Below are positions 61,399 through 64,000 of a DNA stretch of 64,000 nt, in pieces; positions within the stretch are counted from its first letter, which is position 1; every line of letters begins with the position of its first letter. The notes under the pieces are model-generated. The model searched no databases. It was not told the origin of the DNA and saw nothing but the letters and a program-made list of their open reading frames with translations. The DNA comes from Glycomyces artemisiae. GTDB taxonomy: Bacteria; Actinomycetota; Actinomycetes; Mycobacteriales; Micromonosporaceae. The position numbers and the translations under genes were made by a program. The stretch is taken from NCBI RefSeq assembly GCF_003002955.1, contig NZ_PVTJ01000001.1, positions 806,001-870,000 on the forward strand. The letters run 5' to 3'.

Positions 61399-61931
61399 CC
61401 GCCGCGCCGCCCTCCGACAAGACCGCGTTCGTCTGGGGCCCAGACGACCTCATGGAACTCCCGCGCGCCGGGCTCCTCGAACTCGGCGTCCCGGCCGCCG
61501 GACTCCCCGAGGACGACTGGGTGCCCCGGCTCGTGCCCGGCGTGTACGACGCCGACGGCGCGCCCGAGCCGCTGCAGCCGTTCGCGGTGATCGAGCTCCA
61601 GGCCGGCGACGTCACCGTCGACATGCGGCTGATCCTCCTCGGCACGGTCCCCGGCTCCGCGAACCTGCTGTACGTCCTCGACCCGGCCTCGGGCGAGGTC
61701 CTCCAGTTCGACCGGCGCAGCCGCGGCGTACGCGGCGTGAACTCCTCCTACCGCTGGTTCGTGGAGTTCCTGTGGCAGATCGAGGCCGCGAAGAAGCACC
61801 GCGGCGCCGCCGATCTCGCAGGCGTCCTCAACCCGGGCCTGCGCGCGACGCTCCGGTCCGTCGACCCGTTCGCGTTCCAGGCCGAGCAGTGGTGGCCCGC
61901 GGTGTGGAAGGAACTCGCTCCTTCTGGGTAA
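61395..61931 (+). CDS. SUKH-4-like immunity-family protein
   Basis: A 178-residue protein with the SUKH pattern: 'DDLMELPRAGLLELGVPAAG', 'PFAVIELQAG', 'LLYVLDPASGEVLQFD' and 'GVNSSYRWFVEFLWQIE', the last being the typical SUKH-4 end segment with NsS and aromatic residues. SUKH proteins often act as immunity proteins for secreted toxins, but no toxin adjoins; it is translationally coupled to the GntR regulator. The assignment by eye is moderate. Confidence 0.68.
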   Translation: MTAAPPSDKTAFVWGPDDLMELPRAGLLELGVPAAGLPEDDWVPRLVPGVYDADGAPEPLQPFAVIELQAGDVTVDMRLILLGTVPGSANLLYVLDPASGEVLQFDRRSRGVRGVNSSYRWFVEFLWQIEAAKKHRGAADLAGVLNPGLRATLRSVDPFAFQAEQWWPAVWKELAPSG

Positions 61932-61991
61932 CCCCTCCGGGGAACCGAACTAGGGTGGTCCGCAGGACGCCCGAGACGCGAAGGAGCGCTC

Positions 61992-62294
61992 ATGACCGTG
62001 GTAGTCACCGATGCCCCCGACCAGCAGCGCTGGGAGGCCCGCATCGACGGGGAACTGGTCGGGTTCGCGCAGTACAAGCGCCACGACGGCGCGATCACGT
62101 TCTTCCACACCGAAGTCGAGCGCGAGGGCGCCGGGATCGGGACGGCCCTGGTCCGCACCTCCCTCGACGCCGCGCGCACCGCGGGGGCGCGGGTCCACCC
62201 CGTGTGCCCGTTCTACGCCGGGTGGATCGAGCGCCACCCCGACTACGGCGACCTCGTCCACGAGAAGGCGCCGCACCTCGGCGAAGAGGACTGA
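61992..62294 (+). CDS. Small GNAT-fold N-acetyltransferase (YidJ/GTT1-like)
   Basis: A 100-residue protein of the short GNAT class (PF14542 type): '[20 protein letters not shown]', '[20 protein letters not shown]' with the acetyl-CoA-binding EGAGIG turn, and '[22 protein letters not shown]' (split). The family acetylates small or protein amines; the substrate is unknown. AAGGAGCG precedes the ATG. Confidence 0.88.
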   Translation: MTVVVTDAPDQQRWEARIDGELVGFAQYKRHDGAITFFHTEVEREGAGIGTALVRTSLDAARTAGARVHPVCPFYAGWIERHPDYGDLVHEKAPHLGEED

Positions 62295-62421
62295 CCGGGC
62301 CGCACGGCCGCGGCCGGTGACGAGGGTCATGCCGGAAACGGACCCCGGTCCGGGATTGCCGGGGCCCCGGGGAGCGTTGCCCGAAGGGCGAACCCGAACT
62401 TCCTCCGAAAGGCGGCCGTCC

Positions 62422-63414
62422 ATGCCCGTAGCCCTGTCGATCCTCGACCTCGCGCCGATCGCGCCCGGACGGACCGCACGCGACAGCTTCGCCGCGAGCG
62501 TCGAACTCGCGCGCGCCGCCGAGCGCACCGGCTACGAGCGCGTCTGGTACGCCGAGCACCACTCCATGCCGACCATCGCGTCGAGCGCCACCAGCCTCGT
62601 CATCGGCCACGTCGCCGAGCACACCGAGACCATCCGCCTCGGCGCGGGCGGCATCATGCTGCCCAACCACTCCCCGCTCGTCATCGCCGAGCAGTTCGGC
62701 ACCCTCGAATCCCTCTTCCCCGGCCGCATCGACCTCGGCCTGGGCCGCGCCCCCGGCACCGACCGGCAGACCATGCGCGCCATCCGCCGCGACGCCACCT
62801 CCTCCGACACGTTCCCGCAAGACGTCCTCGAACTCCAGGGCTACCTGCGCGGCAAGTCCCTCATCGAGGGCGTCCAGGCCGTGCCCACCGCCGAGACCGA
62901 AGTGCCCCTGTACCTCCTGGGCTCCTCGCTGTTCGGCGCGCAGCTCGCCGCGAGCCTCGGCCTGCCGTACGCGTTCGCCTCGCACTTCGCGCCCGACGCG
63001 CTCCACGAGGCGATCGCGGTCTACCGCGAGCAGTTCCGGCCCTCCGAGCAGGTCCCCGAGCCGTACGTCATCGCGGGCGTCAACGTGTTCGCCGCCGAGG
63101 ACCCCGCGGACGCGGAAGCCCAGCGCCGCATCGCCTTCCGCAACCGCGCCCGCGCGTTCATCGCCCGCGGCCCGGTCGGGCGCGAGTACACCGACGACGA
63201 GATCGACGAGTTCCTGGCCTCGCCCGCGGGTGACCAGCTCAACTCGATGGCCCGCTACACCGCGGTCGGCGGCCCCGAGGACGTGCGCGCGTTCCTGGAG
63301 TCCTTCGCCGCCGCCACCGGCGCCGACGAGCTCATCACCGTCCACTACACCGAGGAGGTGCCCGACCGGATCGCCTCGGTCGAGCTCACCGCCAAGGCCA
63401 TGGGCATCGGCTAG
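62422..63414 (+). CDS. LLM-class flavin-dependent oxidoreductase
   Basis: A 330-residue luciferase-like TIM-barrel protein. It begins '[19 protein letters not shown]' and has '[20 protein letters not shown]', '[26 protein letters not shown]' (split), '[14 protein letters not shown]', '[17 protein letters not shown]' and '[10 protein letters not shown]'-like segment '[13 protein letters not shown]'. This is the group 1, MsnO8-like subfamily common in actinomycetes; it would use FMNH2 or F420, substrate unknown. AAAGGCGG precedes the ATG. Confidence 0.93.
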   Translation: MPVALSILDLAPIAPGRTARDSFAASVELARAAERTGYERVWYAEHHSMPTIASSATSLVIGHVAEHTETIRLGAGGIMLPNHSPLVIAEQFGTLESLFPGRIDLGLGRAPGTDRQTMRAIRRDATSSDTFPQDVLELQGYLRGKSLIEGVQAVPTAETEVPLYLLGSSLFGAQLAASLGLPYAFASHFAPDALHEAIAVYREQFRPSEQVPEPYVIAGVNVFAAEDPADAEAQRRIAFRNRARAFIARGPVGREYTDDEIDEFLASPAGDQLNSMARYTAVGGPEDVRAFLESFAAATGADELITVHYTEEVPDRIASVELTAKAMGIG

Positions 63415-63436
63415 CGAGTCACACGCGCCCCACTGG

Positions 63437-63460
63437 AGGCCCGCCGTTCGCGGCGGGCCT
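63437..63460 (+). terminator. Terminator with TTCG tetraloop
   Basis: AGGCCCGCCG-ttcg-CGGCGGGCCT followed by CTTAC: a perfect 10-bp stem 22 bp after the flavin oxidoreductase stop. Confidence 0.75.
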
Positions 63461-63505
63461 CTTACGCTGTCCTCCGGATTCCACCCTTCACGAGAGGCCA
63501 GGGCA

Positions 63506-64000
63506 TTGGGACAGCTGACGGACACCACCGCGCTCATCACCGGAGCGTCGCGCGGCATCGGCGCGGCCACCGCGCGCCTCCTCGCCGCCGAGGGCGCGCA
63601 CGTCCTGGTCAACTACCGCGACAAGGCGAAGCGCGCGAACGCCGTCGTCGACGCCATCACCGGGGCGGGCGGCTCCGCGGCCGCCGTGCAGGCCGACATC
63701 ACCGCCGCCGCCGACCTCGACCGCCTCTTCGCCGGGATCGAGCGCCTCGACGTGCTCGTCCTCAACGCCTCCGGCGGCCTGGAGAAGGACGTCGACCCCG
63801 ACTACGCGCTGCGCCTGAACCGCGACGCCCAAGTGGACCTCGCCGCCCGGGCACTCCCCTTGCTGCCCAAGGGCGGCCGCATCGTCTACGTCACCAGCCA
63901 CCAGGCCCACTTCGCGGCCACCGAGGAGCTCGCGGTCTACGCGCCCGTCGCCCGCTCCAAGCGCGCGGGCGAGGACGCCCTGCTCGCGATGCTCCCCGAG
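63506..64000 (+). CDS. SDR family oxidoreductase, N-terminal part
   Basis: The gene runs off the right edge after 165 codons. The start appears to be TTG with AGAGGCC upstream ('LGQLTDTTALITGASRGIGAATA', split). Present are the cofactor motif TGASRGIG, 'LVNYRDKAKR' (Arg favouring NADP), 'LDVLVLNASGG' in place of NNAG, the Ser of 'IVYVTSHQA' and 'VYAPVARSKRAGE', where the expected YxxxK reads Y-A-P-V-A with Lys further on, so the catalytic Lys is shifted or absent. It may be a divergent SDR. Confidence 0.85.
   Translation, partial: MGQLTDTTALITGASRGIGAATARLLAAEGAHVLVNYRDKAKRANAVVDAITGAGGSAAAVQADITAAADLDRLFAGIERLDVLVLNASGGLEKDVDPDYALRLNRDAQVDLAARALPLLPKGGRIVYVTSHQAHFAATEELAVYAPVARSKRAGEDALLAMLPE

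Overview
The window is chromosomal DNA from a very GC-rich actinomycete. Codon third positions are almost all G or C, GTG starts are frequent and 4-nt GTGA/ATGA gene overlaps are common. Lineage markers are a RamB-type acetate regulator beside aceA/aceB, an IdeR/DtxR iron box, a WhiJ-like XRE regulator paired with a DUF397 protein, DUF6204, a BTAD/SARP regulator and type VII secretion substrates. The gene content fits a saprophytic, plant-polymer-degrading soil or plant-associated organism; the genus cannot be fixed from the sequence. I saw no rRNA, tRNA, CRISPR array, insertion sequence or prophage, and no gene-free stretch over about 300 bases.

Layout. 0-14 kb: the tail of a UvrA-like protein, then small regulator/enzyme pairs: HxlR with pirin and an NmrA-like reductase, an MFS pump behind a 25-bp palindrome, a WYL regulator, a methyltransferase, an ArsR-type regulator with a very small P450-like protein and a PEP-mutase-family enzyme, MerR with an SDR, and a tandem pair of unusual secreted proteins. 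14-20 kb: a PL9-type pectate lyase, then ramB divergent from the glyoxylate-shunt genes aceA and aceB. 20-28 kb: an FAD monooxygenase/TetR operon with an operator filling its promoter spacer, the gluconate system (GntR-type regulator, gntK, gntP) and an M20 amidohydrolase. 28-37 kb: a Tat-exported 5'-nucleotidase, two membrane-protein frames separated only by an in-frame TAG, a ketopantoate reductase homologue, a small type VII substrate cassette, and a two-component system with a beta-lactamase-fold lipoprotein. 37-42 kb: a rhamnogalacturonan lyase (PL11) and a BNR_4 protein. 42-54 kb: regulators, an NlpC/P60-like exported protein, an iron-box-controlled heterodimeric ABC transporter, WhiJ/DUF397-like genes and several small unknowns.

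54-61.4 kb holds the most coherent pathway: a six-gene overlapping operon (MFS transporter, DAK-type kinase, RpiB homologue, TIM homologue, AP-endonuclease-2-fold enzyme, phosphogluconate-dehydrogenase-C-type enzyme) divergent from a FadR-type GntR regulator. These families match, one for one, the described D-apionate route through L-erythrulose to D-erythrose 4-phosphate. Apiose is a constituent of rhamnogalacturonan II and apiogalacturonan, so this operon, the PL9 and PL11 pectin lyases, the gluconate system and the glyoxylate shunt suggest a pectin-derived carbon diet. The window ends with a LLM-class flavin oxidoreductase and the start of an SDR.

Many regulators sit beside inverted repeats that overlap recognisable promoters, so the window is rich in candidate operators.
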